Notes under the pieces: model-generated
Seen by the model: the letters and a program-made list of their open reading frames with translations, nothing else
Database searches by the model: none
What the model was told of the DNA's origin: nothing
Translations under genes and position numbers: made by a program
In this document: piece after piece, positions 27,128-35,611 of the stretch
Layout: every line of letters starts with the position of its first letter
Numbering within the stretch: the stretch's first letter is position 1
NCBI GenBank assembly: GCA_017960905.1
Contig: JAGCYH010000041.1
Span: forward strand, 62,001-126,000
From: Bacteroidales bacterium
GTDB lineage: Bacteria > Bacteroidota > Bacteroidia > Bacteroidales > Marinilabiliaceae
Direction of reading: 5' to 3'
Length of the DNA: 64,000 bases

Positions 27128-27685
27128 ATGAATATGAACATTAAATCTTCGGCGATAATAAAAATCATAGTAGCGAAGTTGGCGCTCTCGGCTGTGCTGT
27201 TGCTTTTTGCAACAAACACCTCAGCCCAGAAATTCGTCTTCGTCGATACCGAATACATTCTGAAAAACATTCCGGCCTACGAAGCCGCCAACGACCAGCT
27301 CAACCAGCTGTCGAAAAAATACGAGACAGAAATAAAGGAAAAAATGGACGAAATATCTCAATTACAGGAGAATTATCGTACCGAAAGTGTATTTTTGACG
27401 GCCGATATGAAGACCAAAAAAGAAAAAGAAATTTTGGAAAAAGACATTTTGGCAAAAAAATTGCAACAAACATATTTTGGACAGAATGGCGAATTCTTCA
27501 AACAGCGCGAGATACTTGTGAAACCCATTCAGGACCAAGTATATAACGCTATTTCGGCTATTGCCGCCGAAAAAAGTTATTCGGCCGTTTTCGACAAGTC
27601 GTCTAATATGGGGCTCATGTACAACGACGCAAACCTCGATATCAGCGACGCAGTGTTAAAACGTTTAGGTTACAGTAAAAAATAA
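27128..27685 (+). CDS. OmpH/Skp-family periplasmic chaperone, copy 1
   Basis: 185 aa (the ATG at 27134 is an alternative start). Signal peptide about 1-33 (ATNTSAQ), then FVFVDTEYILKNIPAYEAAN, a long Glu/Lys-rich coiled coil about 60-130, and a C-terminal beta segment (YSAVFDKSSNMGLMYNDANLD) that forms the trimer head in Skp. Skp trimers hold unfolded outer-membrane proteins on the way to BamA. First of three tandem paralogs after bamA, separated by 14 and 17 bases. Confidence 0.9.
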   Translation: MNMNIKSSAIIKIIVAKLALSAVLLLFATNTSAQKFVFVDTEYILKNIPAYEAANDQLNQLSKKYETEIKEKMDEISQLQENYRTESVFLTADMKTKKEKEILEKDILAKKLQQTYFGQNGEFFKQREILVKPIQDQVYNAISAIAAEKSYSAVFDKSSNMGLMYNDANLDISDAVLKRLGYSKK

Positions 27686-27699
27686 AAATGTAAAGTGAT

Positions 27700-28206
27700 A
27701 TGAAAAGATTATTATTGATTATCGTCTTTGCCGCAAGCTTTGGCTTTGCGGCAAATGCACAGCTGAAATTCGGACACCTCGACAGCCAAGCCTTCATCGA
27801 GTCGCTGCCCGAATACACCAAAATGCAGAAAACTCTTGACGATGAGACTTCCAAAATCGAAAGCCAGTTCACCACCTTGCAGGAGGAGTTCAATAAAATG
27901 CAGCAGGAAGCTCAGCGCAACGAAGCTAAAATGACCGCCGAGGAAAAAGCGGCCAAAGAGACTGAGCTGCAAGAGACGTACAACAAGATTCAGGAGTTTT
28001 TGCAGACATCGCGCAAGGCGCTCGAAGAGCGGCAGCGCGAACTCATGATGCCCATTATCCAAAAGACTCAGAAAGCTCTGCAGGAAGTGGGCGACGAAAA
28101 CGGCTTCATCTACATCTTTGAGGCTAAAGCCGGCGTCATTCTCCACAACAGCCCCAGCAGCGTCGATGTGGCTCCTTTGTTAAAAAAGAAACTTTCAGTG
28201 AATTAA
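27700..28206 (+). CDS. OmpH/Skp-family periplasmic chaperone, copy 2
   Basis: 168 aa. Signal peptide 1-20 (FGFAANAQ), then LKFGHLDSQAFIESLPEYTK, coiled coil about 45-120 rich in Glu, Gln and Lys, and the head strand GDENGFIYIFEAKAGVILHNSPSS. Closer to copy 3 than to copy 1: both have the NGFIYIF strand and the pattern of a short C-terminal tail. The three are probably translated from one mRNA. Confidence 0.9.
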   Translation: MKRLLLIIVFAASFGFAANAQLKFGHLDSQAFIESLPEYTKMQKTLDDETSKIESQFTTLQEEFNKMQQEAQRNEAKMTAEEKAAKETELQETYNKIQEFLQTSRKALEERQRELMMPIIQKTQKALQEVGDENGFIYIFEAKAGVILHNSPSSVDVAPLLKKKLSVN

Positions 28207-28223
28207 TAAAAAGAATTTAAGAT

Positions 28224-28745
28224 ATGAAAACTTTGAAAACACTTTGCCTGATAGCTGCCCTCGCCGTAGCTTCGGCAGTAAATGCACAAGATTTGAAATT
28301 CGCGCATGTCGACAGCGAAAAACTCATTGCCGACCTCCCCGAAAAACTAGCAGCAGAAAAGGAACTTCAGGACGAAGCCAAGAAGCTTGAAGACCAGATG
28401 ACTGTGATGAACAACGAACTGCAGCAGAAATATCAAGAATATATCAATGGCCGCGAGACGATGCCCGACCTTATCCGCCAAACCAAGGAAAAGGAAATAA
28501 GAGATGCGCAGGACCGACTCACAAGTTACCAGCAAATGGCACAGCAGAGCCTCGCTCAGAAAGAGCAGCAGCTGCTGACGCCTATCATCGAGAAAGTGCA
28601 GAAAGCCATCGATGAGGTTGGTAAGGAAAACGGCTTTATTTATATCTTCGATATAAATCCGCAGGTTGCGCAAGTCATTCTCTATCATTCCGATAAGAGC
28701 ACCGACGCCTCATCGCTCGTACGCGCCAAACTCGGACTGAAATAA
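28224..28745 (+). CDS. OmpH/Skp-family periplasmic chaperone, copy 3
   Basis: 173 aa. Signal peptide 1-21 (ASAVNAQ), then LKFAHVDSEKLIADLPEKL, coiled coil about 45-120, and the head strand GKENGFIYIFDINPQVAQVIL. Last gene of the envelope operon, followed at once by a strong terminator. Three tandem copies exceed the one or two I would expect in Bacteroidales; they may differ in clients or form mixed trimers. Confidence 0.9.
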   Translation: MKTLKTLCLIAALAVASAVNAQDLKFAHVDSEKLIADLPEKLAAEKELQDEAKKLEDQMTVMNNELQQKYQEYINGRETMPDLIRQTKEKEIRDAQDRLTSYQQMAQQSLAQKEQQLLTPIIEKVQKAIDEVGKENGFIYIFDINPQVAQVILYHSDKSTDASSLVRAKLGLK

Positions 28746-28764
28746 ATCTAAACGTTCTATAAAA

Positions 28765-28803
28765 ACAAAGCGAGGCTGCCGAAAGGCAGCCTCGCTTTGT
28801 TTG
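28765..28803 (+). terminator. Intrinsic terminator of the bamA-skp operon
   Basis: ACAAAGCGAGGCTGCC / GGCAGCCTCGCTTTGT, a 16-bp perfect stem with a GAAA tetraloop, 20 bases after the stop of the third skp gene. Confidence 0.92.
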
Positions 28804-28833
28804 TGTATTTATTCCAGGAAAACACTATCTTTG
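28800..28833 (+). promoter_or_regulatory. Promoter of the AT-rich orphan gene
   Basis: TTTG at 28800-28803, a 22-base spacer, then TATCTTTG at 28826-28833. The leader to the ATG at 28903 is about 60 bases and contains a GC-rich hairpin. Confidence 0.55.
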
Positions 28834-28845
28834 TAAATCATGCAA

Positions 28846-28869
28846 CGGCGTAGGCTTTTGCCTGCGCCG
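28846..28869. repeat. GC-rich hairpin 5' of the orphan gene (GGCGTAG family)
   Basis: CGGCGTAGGC / GCCTGCGCCG, 10 pairs with one G-T wobble and a TTTT loop. The arm core GGCGTAG occurs again in the hairpin 3' of the same gene (29916-29943). Confidence 0.5.
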
Positions 28870-28902
28870 AACTGTGAGGCTTGATTACTTAAAAACTGAC
28901 TT

Positions 28903-29853
28903 ATGACAAACAATAACGAATATACAATTATAAACAAGAGAACACTAGGTATAAGTGCTGTCGTTTTACTTGTCATAATTATTATTAAAATCTTAATAAC
29001 TTCCTATGCTTTTATAAGACAAGAGATTCGCATTTCTTCAATAATACTTGCTTTAGCTTTTATCGCTATAACATTCTTTGTATTAACCCTAAGTTATCAA
29101 AACGGATTTAAATACAATAAAACGAATTTAATAGTATTTCATTCTTGGTTTGGTTTCACCAAAAGCAACATAAAGATCAAAGACATTGCTAGTATTCGGT
29201 TTGTGTCTTGTGTTAATGGCAGGTCATATATTGTTATTGAATTATACAATAAAGAAGAAATGTATTATAGTTGTGTATTTTTAAAAGAGACACAATTAAT
29301 ATCAATGGTCTATGAGATAAATAAATACATTTTAAAGAACTACATGAATGGGCGCACTGCCCTACATAACGGAGATGTAGATTTTAAATGTAAGAAAATT
29401 CATATTGAACCAGAGAAAGATAAATATGTTATTTCCTTATTGGTTTTTTACGTGTTATATATAATTACTGGATTTATTTGGTGGGATAGTATTGTCAGTT
29501 CATATGAATGGTTATTATTTACATTTTTAATTGTTGGAATTTTATTACCTATTCTTATTTACAAAAATAAAACTCAAAAAACAGCGAATAACATCTATTT
29601 AAGCGATTGTATAATCAAAATTACCAATGATTCAACTGGTTATGATTACAAAAAATCAATACCATTTGAGGCGATCAAAAACATACGCTACGACAATGGC
29701 ATAGAGATAGAGCTGAACAACGGCCAGAAGCTACATTATAGGATTTGTGGCAACCAAGCGCGCAAACGGCTTGGTATAGAGAAGATTATAGGCGAGTTCA
29801 AACGGTTTAAAAAGATGATGAGACAGAATTCCTCTCAAACTACTGATAATTAA
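28903..29853 (+). CDS. AT-rich membrane protein of unknown function
   Basis: 316 aa. Two N-terminal membrane helices (about 14-33 and 44-63), a cytoplasmic domain about 65-170 whose strand pattern (LIVFHSWFGFTKSNIKIKD, IASIRF, IVIELYNKEE) suggests a bacterial PH-like fold, two further helices about 178-225, and a second similar domain about 230-310 (SIPFEAIKNIRYDNGIEIEL). So it may be two helix-pair plus PH-like units in tandem. I recognise no family. Base composition is far more AT-rich than either neighbour, and GC-rich hairpins flank it. Foreign origin is an inference from this. Confidence 0.6.
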   Translation: MTNNNEYTIINKRTLGISAVVLLVIIIIKILITSYAFIRQEIRISSIILALAFIAITFFVLTLSYQNGFKYNKTNLIVFHSWFGFTKSNIKIKDIASIRFVSCVNGRSYIVIELYNKEEMYYSCVFLKETQLISMVYEINKYILKNYMNGRTALHNGDVDFKCKKIHIEPEKDKYVISLLVFYVLYIITGFIWWDSIVSSYEWLLFTFLIVGILLPILIYKNKTQKTANNIYLSDCIIKITNDSTGYDYKKSIPFEAIKNIRYDNGIEIELNNGQKLHYRICGNQARKRLGIEKIIGEFKRFKKMMRQNSSQTTDN

Positions 29854-29915
29854 CAACTTTTACGCTCTGAAAGGCAAAAATACATAGCTCTGTTATATCT
29901 GTGTCATCCCACCCG

Positions 29916-29968
29916 TTCGGCGTAGCCTCAAGGCTACGCCGAAGCTAGAAGCAAGGCTCCAGCCTTGC
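29916..29968. terminator. Double hairpin between convergent genes
   Basis: TTCGGCGTAGCC / GGCTACGCCGAA (12 bp, TCAA loop) at 29916-29943 and GCAAGGCT / AGCCTTGC (8 bp) at 29951-29968. It lies between a plus-strand gene ending at 29853 and a minus-strand gene ending at 30010. Could serve as a two-way terminator, though there is no clear T-run; the first arm shares GGCGTAG with 28846-28869. Confidence 0.55.
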
Positions 29969-30009
29969 GAATAAAAGATTATATAGCCACCTTCGGAGTC
30001 ATATCAAAA

Positions 30010-32331
30010 TCACCTGATAACTAATATTTTACCAACAGCTTTATTGGTGCCGTCGTGGTTGGCGGCCCAAATCATGTAAGTGCCAGCCGAGACATCGTTG
30101 CCGTCGGTGTCCTTCACATTCCACTGGCACATGCCGCCTAGCGAAATGCTTTCGCTCACCAGGCGCCCGTTGATGTCGGTGATGACAACTGTGGTGTTGT
30201 CCTCCAGACCATGTATTTTCACGTAGCCTTTGAAGGTGGGCGTAACCGGATTGGGGTAAATCTTCAGTTTCGACAGCCGTTCTTCGGGTTCGTTTGCCGT
30301 TCCGGCAAACGACACCACGCCGTTGGCCGTGGCAATGAACACTTCGCCGCTGACAGGCTCAATGGCTATGGAGTTAATTTCGTTCGACGGCAGCGGACTG
30401 TTCGTCTGGTTGAAGGCGTGAATAGTTGTCAGGCCGTCGTCGCTCACCAAGTACACGCCGTCGGTTTCGGTGCCTATCCATTTGCGGTTGGCGCCGTCAA
30501 CCGCAAGGGTATTAACCACAACGCCGTCGAGCAGATAGTCGGCGTTGTTGGTGCCGTCGTTACGTGGCACCTTTATCTTGCTGAACACGGGGCGGGCAAT
30601 GTCGAACACTTTTGCGTCGTCTTTAAAGACGACGATGCCGTCGTCGGTGCCGAACCATATCTGGCCGTTTCTGTCTTCGGCCATGGTGATAACCTTGTCG
30701 GTTATCACATCGCCGTTACTATCCCACAGGCGCATCTCACCGCCAAATCGTGAGTCGTTGCTAATGAGGGTGTTAGCGCGGTAGCGGTCGTCGGTGTCGG
30801 TCTCGGGTGTCGAGTTGATGTCGAACACCATGACGGAGCTGTGGCGCGGCATCGAGAGCCAGAAATGGCCGTTGCTGCTCGCTATCATATCTTTAGTAGA
30901 GTGCAGTCCGTCGGTAACGGCGTACGACAGTCCGTACCAGTTGTTGTCGGCTGAGCGGACAACCAAGCCAGGCGTAACCTGCGAATTGGATGCCACAAGG
31001 TTCGAGTTGCGGTCGATGGCTATGGCGTTGACCCTTATGTACGAACTGCCGCCGAAGATGTCCTGCAGCGAGCTGTTGGCCGGTGTGTATTGCGTAGTGA
31101 ACTTATTATCAGCTATTTTGAAAATGCCATTGCCCCACGACGACACGAAAACCGAGTCGGGTCGTAGCGGGTCGGCGCAGATGTTGATAACATCGCGCCC
31201 CGCCGTGGTCGAGGTTGAGGTCCACTCGCCATTGGTGTAGCAATGCACCATGGCGCGTATGTTCAGGTTGTTGTACGACGATGTAAGGCCGCCAGCCGTA
31301 ACGTAAACGTGGTTGGGCGTGGCCAGTACTTTGTGGCATTGGTTTGTCGCTGGGCCACTGTATAGAGCTGTGGCACTGACTTTTCCGGCCATGTCGGCTA
31401 CTACTACGCCTTTGGAGTAGTCGGCCAATACCAGTGTGTTCTCGTCGGCTATGCTGGCGTCGTATATGTTGAGCGCGAGCGCGCCATTATCGTCGGAAAA
31501 AGTTGATAACTGTCTGATTGTATTGTAGTTATTGTCTTTTATGGTGATGCTGTTATCGTGCAGAAAAGCAATCATACCTTTATATATATATATGCTGCGC
31601 ATTTTCTGCGCAGCAAAAACTGTGTCGTTTTTCGCTCCGCCAACGCTGACAACTGCGGTGTTGCCCGAGCCTTGTGCGCCCTGTGCCGACAGAATGTCGT
31701 TGCCGAAGGCAACGACCGACCAGCATTGGCTGTCGGTTAATTTTTGCCATTCGGCAGGGTCCTCGAGCACATTGCTCGAGGCTTTGGCGCGGAAGAGTCC
31801 CGTGCTGGTGGCGGCGTAGATGTAGTTGTTGTCGGCAACGGCCGACAACACTTCTACCGTCGCGTCGTTACGTATCGGGTAAAACGATTTTATCTCGGTT
31901 TTCGACTTGTCAATAACTATCAGTCCGCTTTGCGTCGAAGCGTAGACGAGGTTCCCTTTCTCGCAGAAGTTGTTTATTCGTTTGGTAGTCAGCGAGTTGT
32001 TGTTTTTTAGTTCGGGTATGTTCTCCGTTGCTCCGCCAATGATGTCAACTATGTCGATGTTGCCGTTGGTATAGCCCACGTACAGTTTGTCGCCTATTCG
32101 TTTTACGGCCGAAACGCCAATGTCCGACAGGTGGTTGGCTTTGGTGCATTTTTGCACCGAGTGCTCTTCGGTGTCGTACAGCGTGAAGCCCATAGAGTTG
32201 CCTGCGTAAGCGAAACTGCCGAGCGAGCCCGCATACGTGCAGCCCGACAGTGCGAAATGGTCGGTCCATTGTGAGTATGTTTTTGCCGAGGCAAAACATA
32301 CGAGCGATATCAGTAAAAGTCTGATTTTCAT
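30010..32331 (-). CDS. PorZ-like beta-propeller protein with type IX secretion C-terminal domain
   Basis: 773 aa; PorZ of Porphyromonas is of similar length. Signal peptide 1-20 (SAKTYSQ), then WTDHFALSGCTYAG, the usual PorZ opening, two propeller domains about 25-670 (SDIGVSAVKRIGDKLYVGYTN, DRNGQIWFGTDDGIVVF), and a C-terminal domain from residue 685 with KIYPNPV, ITDINGRLV and SAGTYMIWA, the type IX sorting-domain pattern. PorZ sits at the outer surface as part of the attachment complex and itself keeps this domain. No other type IX gene is in the window. It overlaps rdgB by 4 bases. A plain propeller sensor is the alternative, but no output domain is present. Confidence 0.75.
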   Translation of the reverse strand: MKIRLLLISLVCFASAKTYSQWTDHFALSGCTYAGSLGSFAYAGNSMGFTLYDTEEHSVQKCTKANHLSDIGVSAVKRIGDKLYVGYTNGNIDIVDIIGGATENIPELKNNNSLTTKRINNFCEKGNLVYASTQSGLIVIDKSKTEIKSFYPIRNDATVEVLSAVADNNYIYAATSTGLFRAKASSNVLEDPAEWQKLTDSQCWSVVAFGNDILSAQGAQGSGNTAVVSVGGAKNDTVFAAQKMRSIYIYKGMIAFLHDNSITIKDNNYNTIRQLSTFSDDNGALALNIYDASIADENTLVLADYSKGVVVADMAGKVSATALYSGPATNQCHKVLATPNHVYVTAGGLTSSYNNLNIRAMVHCYTNGEWTSTSTTAGRDVINICADPLRPDSVFVSSWGNGIFKIADNKFTTQYTPANSSLQDIFGGSSYIRVNAIAIDRNSNLVASNSQVTPGLVVRSADNNWYGLSYAVTDGLHSTKDMIASSNGHFWLSMPRHSSVMVFDINSTPETDTDDRYRANTLISNDSRFGGEMRLWDSNGDVITDKVITMAEDRNGQIWFGTDDGIVVFKDDAKVFDIARPVFSKIKVPRNDGTNNADYLLDGVVVNTLAVDGANRKWIGTETDGVYLVSDDGLTTIHAFNQTNSPLPSNEINSIAIEPVSGEVFIATANGVVSFAGTANEPEERLSKLKIYPNPVTPTFKGYVKIHGLEDNTTVVITDINGRLVSESISLGGMCQWNVKDTDGNDVSAGTYMIWAANHDGTNKAVGKILVIR

Positions 32332-32915
32332 TTAGTTGACTCTTTTAAGAAAGTAATGAATTTTTGCATGGCGCGTGCTCTGTGGCTTATGCGGTTTTTC
32401 ACGTCGAGCCCCAGTTCGGCGAAGGTGCGCCCGTCGGCTTCGTCGGGGACGAAGACCGGGTCGTAGCCGAAGCCCTCGGTGCCGCGCTTGCCCAGCGCTA
32501 TGCTGCCGTCGACGATACCTTCGAAAATCTTCTGCTCTTTGCCGTCGACGTAAGCAATGATGGTTCTGAAGCGCGCCTTGCGGTTGGCTTGTCCGCTGAG
32601 GGCGCCGAGCAGTTTCTGCATGTTTTTCTCAGAGTCGCACTCATCGCCCGCATAGCGGGCGGTGTGTACGCCCGGTGCGCCGCCCAGAAAGTCGACTTCC
32701 AGTCCGCTGTCGTCGGCAAAACAAGGTTGGCCATACTTATTATATAAGTATTGCGCTTTCAGCAGAGCGTTGCCTTCGAGCGTGTCGGCCGTTTCGGGTA
32801 TCTCTTCGGTGATGTTAAGGTCGTCGAGCGTCAGCATCGAATAGTTTTCGGGCAGCACTGCTCGTATCTCTTTGGTTTTGTTGGCGTTATGAGTTGCAAA
32901 AAGTATTTTTACCAT
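32328..32915 (-). CDS. rdgB: Non-canonical purine NTP pyrophosphatase (RdgB/HAM1)
   Basis: 195 aa. It hydrolyses ITP, dITP and XTP to monophosphates and so keeps deaminated purines out of nucleic acids. Family motifs: ILFATHNANKTKEI at the N terminus, CFADDSGLEVDFLGGAPGVH, GFGYDPVFVPD, and SHRARAMQKF near the C terminus. Its stop overlaps the start of the PorZ-like gene by 4 bases, so translation is probably coupled; the pairing looks positional rather than functional. Confidence 0.95.
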   Translation of the reverse strand: MVKILFATHNANKTKEIRAVLPENYSMLTLDDLNITEEIPETADTLEGNALLKAQYLYNKYGQPCFADDSGLEVDFLGGAPGVHTARYAGDECDSEKNMQKLLGALSGQANRKARFRTIIAYVDGKEQKIFEGIVDGSIALGKRGTEGFGYDPVFVPDEADGRTFAELGLDVKNRISHRARAMQKFITFLKESTK

Positions 32916-32924
32916 CAGTATTAA

Positions 32925-32957
32925 ATAAAAAAAAGGCGGATAATTCCGCCTTTTTTA
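32925..32957 (-). terminator. Intrinsic terminator of the universal stress protein gene
   Basis: GGCGGA / TCCGCC stem with a 4-base loop, flanked by A- and T-runs, 16 bases beyond the stop of the minus-strand gene at 32973 and upstream of rdgB. Confidence 0.75.
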
Positions 32958-32972
32958 TGAAAAAACTAAATT

Positions 32973-33803
32973 TTAGAAGTTTGTGTAGCTAACTTTCACT
33001 TCGGTACGCGGATTTACCACGAATACAGGGATTTGCGCTTCGTTGGCAATGATAGTCTGCTCGTAAGCGCCCAGTATGTAATCGTGGAAGGCAATATCGC
33101 GAGTCGTAGTGATCATAATCACATCGACTTGCTCCTCTTTGGCGTACTTGAGCGACAATTCGTAGAACGAGCCGCGTTCGTCAGCCCAAACAATTTCGCT
33201 GGCAATGTTGCGCTCTTCGAGGTAGCGAACGCAGAAGTTCATGTTGGCCTTTGTAGGGTTGTCGTACATCGGACCATTGCCGCGCTGGCCGAAGAGGCGT
33301 ACTTTGATGCCTTTGGTCAGATAGCCGAGCATGCTCACCCATTTCAGCTTCTCTTTTGTCTCGAGTTTGTAGTCGACAGGGAAGAGAATATCGGTCGGGT
33401 CGGTGTAGCACGGGTCTTTTTGTACAATAAGGTAAGGCACGTGGCAGCCTACGATAACTTTAAGTGCCCAGCTACCAGTGATTTTCTGCATACCTTTCAT
33501 ACCGTGTGTGCCCATTACCACAAGCACACCCTTCAACTCGGCAACAACCTCGTTTATAGTCTTGAAAATAGTGCCTTCGCGTACCAACGGACGCACAGCA
33601 ACATTTTCGTCGTTCTTGATCTTCTGAGCAATAGTGTCAAGCTCTGTTCCTACATTGCCTTGCTTATGCTCATTTTTTACAATGTGAAGCAAAACTACTT
33701 CAGCATTCATTTTTCGCGCTAAGATTGATGCGTGTTTTACAGCACAATCCGCCTTTTCTGTAAAATCGTACGGGACGATTATTGTATCTGTATATGATTC
33801 CAT
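32973..33803 (-). CDS. Tandem-domain universal stress protein (UspA family)
   Basis: 276 aa with two Usp domains. The first (about 5-145) has IIVPYDFTEKADCAVKHASI at the start and VVMGTHGMKGMQKITGSWA, matching the ATP-binding G-x2-G-x9-G(S/T) loop. The second (about 150-265) keeps the fold (ILFPVDY, VDVIMITTTRD) but lacks a clear nucleotide loop (AFHDYILGAYEQ). Soluble. Usp proteins act in starvation and stress survival, with unclear biochemistry. Single gene with its own terminator, divergent from the adenylyl cyclase. Confidence 0.9.
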   Translation of the reverse strand: MESYTDTIIVPYDFTEKADCAVKHASILARKMNAEVVLLHIVKNEHKQGNVGTELDTIAQKIKNDENVAVRPLVREGTIFKTINEVVAELKGVLVVMGTHGMKGMQKITGSWALKVIVGCHVPYLIVQKDPCYTDPTDILFPVDYKLETKEKLKWVSMLGYLTKGIKVRLFGQRGNGPMYDNPTKANMNFCVRYLEERNIASEIVWADERGSFYELSLKYAKEEQVDVIMITTTRDIAFHDYILGAYEQTIIANEAQIPVFVVNPRTEVKVSYTNF

Positions 33804-33871
33804 AATTTTATATTAAAATTTCAAATGCTAAAATAGATGATTATTTCCAAAAAAAAAAGTAAATTGCGAAA

Positions 33872-33879
33872 TATTTTTG
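33872..33879 (+). promoter_or_regulatory. -7 box for the adenylyl cyclase gene
   Basis: TATTTTTG matches TAnnTTTG. It would start the transcript near 33886, which favours the downstream ATG at 33903 over the ATG at 33837. No good -33 element is seen. Confidence 0.45.
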
Positions 33880-33902
33880 AAAATGTTTTTTTTGTTACTG
33901 AA

Positions 33903-35555
33903 ATGAAAATGATTTTTAAATGGTTTTTGCCGATAATTATCATCGTTTTTGCGCATAATTTGTATGCGCAAAACATCTATTACACAGATGATTACGTAGC
34001 TAACACCGAGGCGACCGACAACGTTATCAGCACTAAAAATGATGCCGTTTTGATCACTGTGGGCGAAAATTACACTCCGCCGTTTTTAGTAAGTTTTTTC
34101 AGCGGAAAGGAAAAAATTTCGACTGTCGAAATGTTAAATAATAGTTTTTTTGTCGACGCGTCGAAAATTTCTTCATTCATTTTGACCGATTCGAACAAAA
34201 AAGAACTCGAAATTAAAATCAACCACGGACGAAATTATTTTATACCTTTATTAATAATAGCGTTTTTGGTTTTCATAGCGATGCTCATTTTCCTGCTCTT
34301 CCAAGAGCACAAGAAGTACGAGCGCGCCATCTGCCGCAACAACGAACTCGACGTGCCTATTGAGCGAAGGTCGAAAAAATTCGACCTTTCGACGGTGCTT
34401 TTTGCTGATATTCAGGGTTTTACAAAGATTGCCGAGCACATGAACCCCGAGCAGCTCGTCGATGAGCTCGACCGTTATTTCATATTTTTCGACGAACTCG
34501 TTGAAAAATATAACGTTGAGAAAATCAAAACCATAGGCGACGCATATATGTGCGCCGGCGGCGTGCCGAAGTCCAACAGCGCCAATCCTATCGAGGTTAC
34601 GCTCGTCGGACTCGGAATGATTGCCTATGTCAGAGACCGCCAAGCCTCATCGCACGAGTTCTGGAACATACGCGTGGGCATCAACACCGGTCCGGTGATA
34701 TCGGGCTCGCTCGGTTTCAAGAAGAAATCGTTCGACATCTGGGGCGACACCGTCAATACGGCGTCGCGCATGGAGTCGTCGAGTGTGCCGGGCGAGATAA
34801 ACATCACCGATAATACTTATCAGTATATAAGCGAGTACTTTGAGTGCGAGCATCGAGGCAAGATGCCAGTGAAGTACAAAGGCGAAATTGACATGTACTT
34901 CGTGAAGCGCATAAAACCCGAATATGCCGAGAACGGTTCGGCCTACCTACCCAACAAGCTGCTCCTGCAGAAGATTCGTATGCTGAAAGTCAACGACTTG
35001 GAGAAGCACATCGAAAAAGAGATACAGGGCTTGAGCAATAAAAATGTGCTCGTAGAGTGCTACAATGCCTTCTGCCGTGGTCTCGACAAACTGATAATAG
35101 GCGAGAAGCTCAACATAGAGGACTCAATGGCCTGCAAGGTTATCGGTTTTATCTCGTTCGTGGCCATCGAGTCGCAGCACGCCTACAAGGTCATCGTGCC
35201 CGACCTCACCATACTGCTTCGGAAAATGCACTTCCCCGAAGAGCAGATTTCGATTATCAACCTTACTATAAGCAAGATATGCCAGCGACGACATCCGTCG
35301 TCGCTCATCGAAGAGATAGTGTTCGACGCCATGCACGAGTACTTCGGCAGCAGCAACTACATCGACCGCATGAAGCAATTGTACGAATGTGCAATTGCCG
35401 AAGGGCGGAAGGTCTCGAAAAGCGAATGGATGCGCGAGCAGAAAAAAGCGCTCTCGACATTCTCGTTCTTCACAAGCTCTGCAAAACAGCAAGTTGTGCG
35501 CACGCCGCAGGAACAAATTGAACAAATTGAACAAATTTTTCATACTTGGCGTTGA
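33903..35555 (+). CDS. Class III adenylyl cyclase with periplasmic domain
   Basis: 550 aa from the ATG at 33903; an ATG at 33837 would add 22 residues before the signal sequence. Signal peptide 1-23 (FAHNLYAQ), a short beta-rich periplasmic domain, a membrane helix about 113-133, then the cyclase domain: metal-binding Asp in LFADIQGFTKIAEHM (D169) and GDAYM (D213), K209 in KIKTIGDAYM, D278 in SFDIWGDTVNTASRME with N285 and R289. Lys and Asp at the two base-recognition positions predict ATP, not GTP, as substrate. The C-terminal 230 residues are helical with no known domain. The product would be cAMP, uncommon in this phylum; the effector is not in view. Confidence 0.85.
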   Translation: MKMIFKWFLPIIIIVFAHNLYAQNIYYTDDYVANTEATDNVISTKNDAVLITVGENYTPPFLVSFFSGKEKISTVEMLNNSFFVDASKISSFILTDSNKKELEIKINHGRNYFIPLLIIAFLVFIAMLIFLLFQEHKKYERAICRNNELDVPIERRSKKFDLSTVLFADIQGFTKIAEHMNPEQLVDELDRYFIFFDELVEKYNVEKIKTIGDAYMCAGGVPKSNSANPIEVTLVGLGMIAYVRDRQASSHEFWNIRVGINTGPVISGSLGFKKKSFDIWGDTVNTASRMESSSVPGEINITDNTYQYISEYFECEHRGKMPVKYKGEIDMYFVKRIKPEYAENGSAYLPNKLLLQKIRMLKVNDLEKHIEKEIQGLSNKNVLVECYNAFCRGLDKLIIGEKLNIEDSMACKVIGFISFVAIESQHAYKVIVPDLTILLRKMHFPEEQISIINLTISKICQRRHPSSLIEEIVFDAMHEYFGSSNYIDRMKQLYECAIAEGRKVSKSEWMREQKKALSTFSFFTSSAKQQVVRTPQEQIEQIEQIFHTWR

Positions 35556-35582
35556 TTTTTGTTTTTTTTATATCTATATTTG
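35552..35582 (+). promoter_or_regulatory. Probable promoter of the bactofilin-ATP synthase operon
   Basis: TTG at 35552-35554, 20 bases, TATATTTG at 35575-35582; about 30 bases to the bactofilin ATG. The -33 element overlaps the stop of the cyclase gene. Confidence 0.55.
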
Positions 35583-35611
35583 TTAATTGAAAATTTGAAA
35601 AACTCAGAATT

